22,462 nucleotides of DNA, from positions 1 through 22,462 of the forward strand of contig JBHELO010000051.1 of the NCBI GenBank assembly GCA_046263055.1, read 5' to 3'. Shown here one piece after another: positions 21,745-22,462 of this stretch (position 1 is its first letter; each line of letters begins with the position of its first letter). The notes below the pieces were generated by a model. The model was not told the origin of the DNA and ran no database searches. It worked only from the letters and a program-made list of their open reading frames with translations. Both the position numbers and the translations under genes were made by a program. The DNA comes from DATAQC01 sp046263055. Its GTDB lineage: Bacteria > Actinomycetota > Acidimicrobiia > Acidimicrobiales > AC-14.

Positions 21745-22462
21745 TCAAACCTGGCGGACGCCGAACCCGGTGAACGCCACGGTGACCGGCGGGTCCCCCA
21801 GTTCCGAGGACACCGACAGGCCCACCACCTGCGTCGGCCCGAGCGGGTCCCTGTCCTGGGCCACCGCCACCGGGCGCCCGTTAACCGAGAGGGCCAGCGT
21901 CTGGCTGCCGGCCTGTCCGATGCAGTCGAGGCGCACGTGGTTGGTCCCCGACGGGGCGATGGCCCGGCTGTACTGCTCGGGGCTGCCCGCCTCGGCCAGC
22001 ACGCGGAGAGAGCCGTCGGCCGCGTAGCGGCGGACGGACCAGTAGCCAGATGCCTGGACGTAGGCGACGTACCGCGGGAACGCCTGCTCGGACGGCTTGC
22101 AGAAGACGCCGAAGAGCGCCCGGTCGTGGGGACCGACGACCGTCTCAGCCGAGATGCCGACGCCGGCGGCCAACCGCGCCGGGTCGACGGGAGCGCCGAC
22201 GTCGTAGAACGCGTTTGCCTGCCTGGCCGTGACCGAGTACCGGCCCGGTGCGAACACCGCCGAACCGCCGGTGTCGTCCTCCTCCGGCCATCCCGACGGG
22301 CGGGCGAAGCGGTCGTCCACGATGACGGGTGATGGCGCCTGGTGCCCCGGCCGGCTCGCCACGGCGACAGCCACGCCGGCGACCACCAGCACGCCGATCA
22401 CGGCGCCTGCCGCGACCCGCCGGGCCACCCGTGACCTGGGCTGCGCCGACACCGCGGGGGGC
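21745..22462 (-). CDS. Membrane-anchored protein with a lectin-like beta domain (may extend past right edge)
   Basis: At least 235 residues are visible. A GTG at 22452 gives VSAQPRSRVARR, but the frame remains open to the window edge (Pro-Pro-Ala before it), so the true start may lie outside. A single helix (about 12-33, VAAGAVIGVLVVAGVAVAVA) after an Arg-rich stretch anchors the protein with the rest outside. The external part (DDRFARPSGWPEEDDTGGSAVFAPGRYSV...NAFYDVGAPV...NHVRLDCIGQAGSQTLALSVNGRPVA) has the pattern of a concanavalin A-like/DUF1080-type beta sandwich, which often binds sugars. Two cysteines may form a disulfide. No catalytic motif was recognised. Confidence 0.75.
   Translation of the reverse strand, partial: PPAVSAQPRSRVARRVAAGAVIGVLVVAGVAVAVASRPGHQAPSPVIVDDRFARPSGWPEEDDTGGSAVFAPGRYSVTARQANAFYDVGAPVDPARLAAGVGISAETVVGPHDRALFGVFCKPSEQAFPRYVAYVQASGYWSVRRYAADGSLRVLAEAGSPEQYSRAIAPSGTNHVRLDCIGQAGSQTLALSVNGRPVAVAQDRDPLGPTQVVGLSVSSELGDPPVTVAFTGFGVRQV

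Overview
The window is very GC-rich with strong G/C bias at third codon positions. It carries a single-domain BldC-type regulator, a GTG-rich start repertoire and the gene order rpsO-pnp-M16 peptidase-dapB ... dapA-rnj-ftsK, so it is chromosomal DNA of an actinobacterium (Actinomycetota). A deep branch such as Acidimicrobiia is possible, but the sequence alone does not settle the class. No integrase, transposase, CRISPR array, tRNA or rRNA was seen.

Layout. The minus strand carries a housekeeping series read right to left: rpsO (21162-20905), pnp (20638-18215), an M16 zinc peptidase (18208-16961), dapB (16857-16069), then after a gap dapA (4131-3241), rnj (3257-1587) and the N-terminus of ftsK (252 to the left edge). 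This is the known actinobacterial order, here split by two blocks of other genes. The large block (about 4.19-16.06 kb) holds ndh (type II NADH dehydrogenase), a secreted Calx-beta protein, an SDR oxidoreductase, a MOSC protein, an ABC-F ATPase, an acyl-CoA ligase-like enzyme, a propeller lipoprotein, bldC, a DedA membrane protein and a DUF5995 protein. The small block is one plus-strand membrane protein of unknown function between rnj and ftsK. To the right, arfB (ribosome rescue) diverges from rpsO, and a membrane-anchored protein runs off the right edge.

How the genes work together. rpsO, pnp and rnj link ribosome assembly with RNA decay. dapA and dapB supply two consecutive steps of diaminopimelate/lysine synthesis. 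The inserted genes cover respiration, lipid activation, envelope and regulation, and show no evident single pathway.

Regulatory signals. A recurring TANNNT hexamer, most often TACNGT, lies 6-11 nt before the start codon of ftsK, dapA, ndh, the SDR gene, dapB, arfB and the DedA gene. This points to widespread leaderless transcription. The same signal precedes a 16-codon upstream ORF whose stop overlaps the ABC-F start. A well-formed TTGACC-17-TAAGCT promoter points toward bldC from downstream and would make an antisense-side RNA with a 13-bp hairpin that is fully paired only in minus-strand RNA. Four 26-bp tandem repeats at the 3' end of rnj each encode a hairpin with a GNRA-type loop. The pnp leader can pair with its own Shine-Dalgarno sequence. 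All RNA structures and promoters were read by eye; none was computed.
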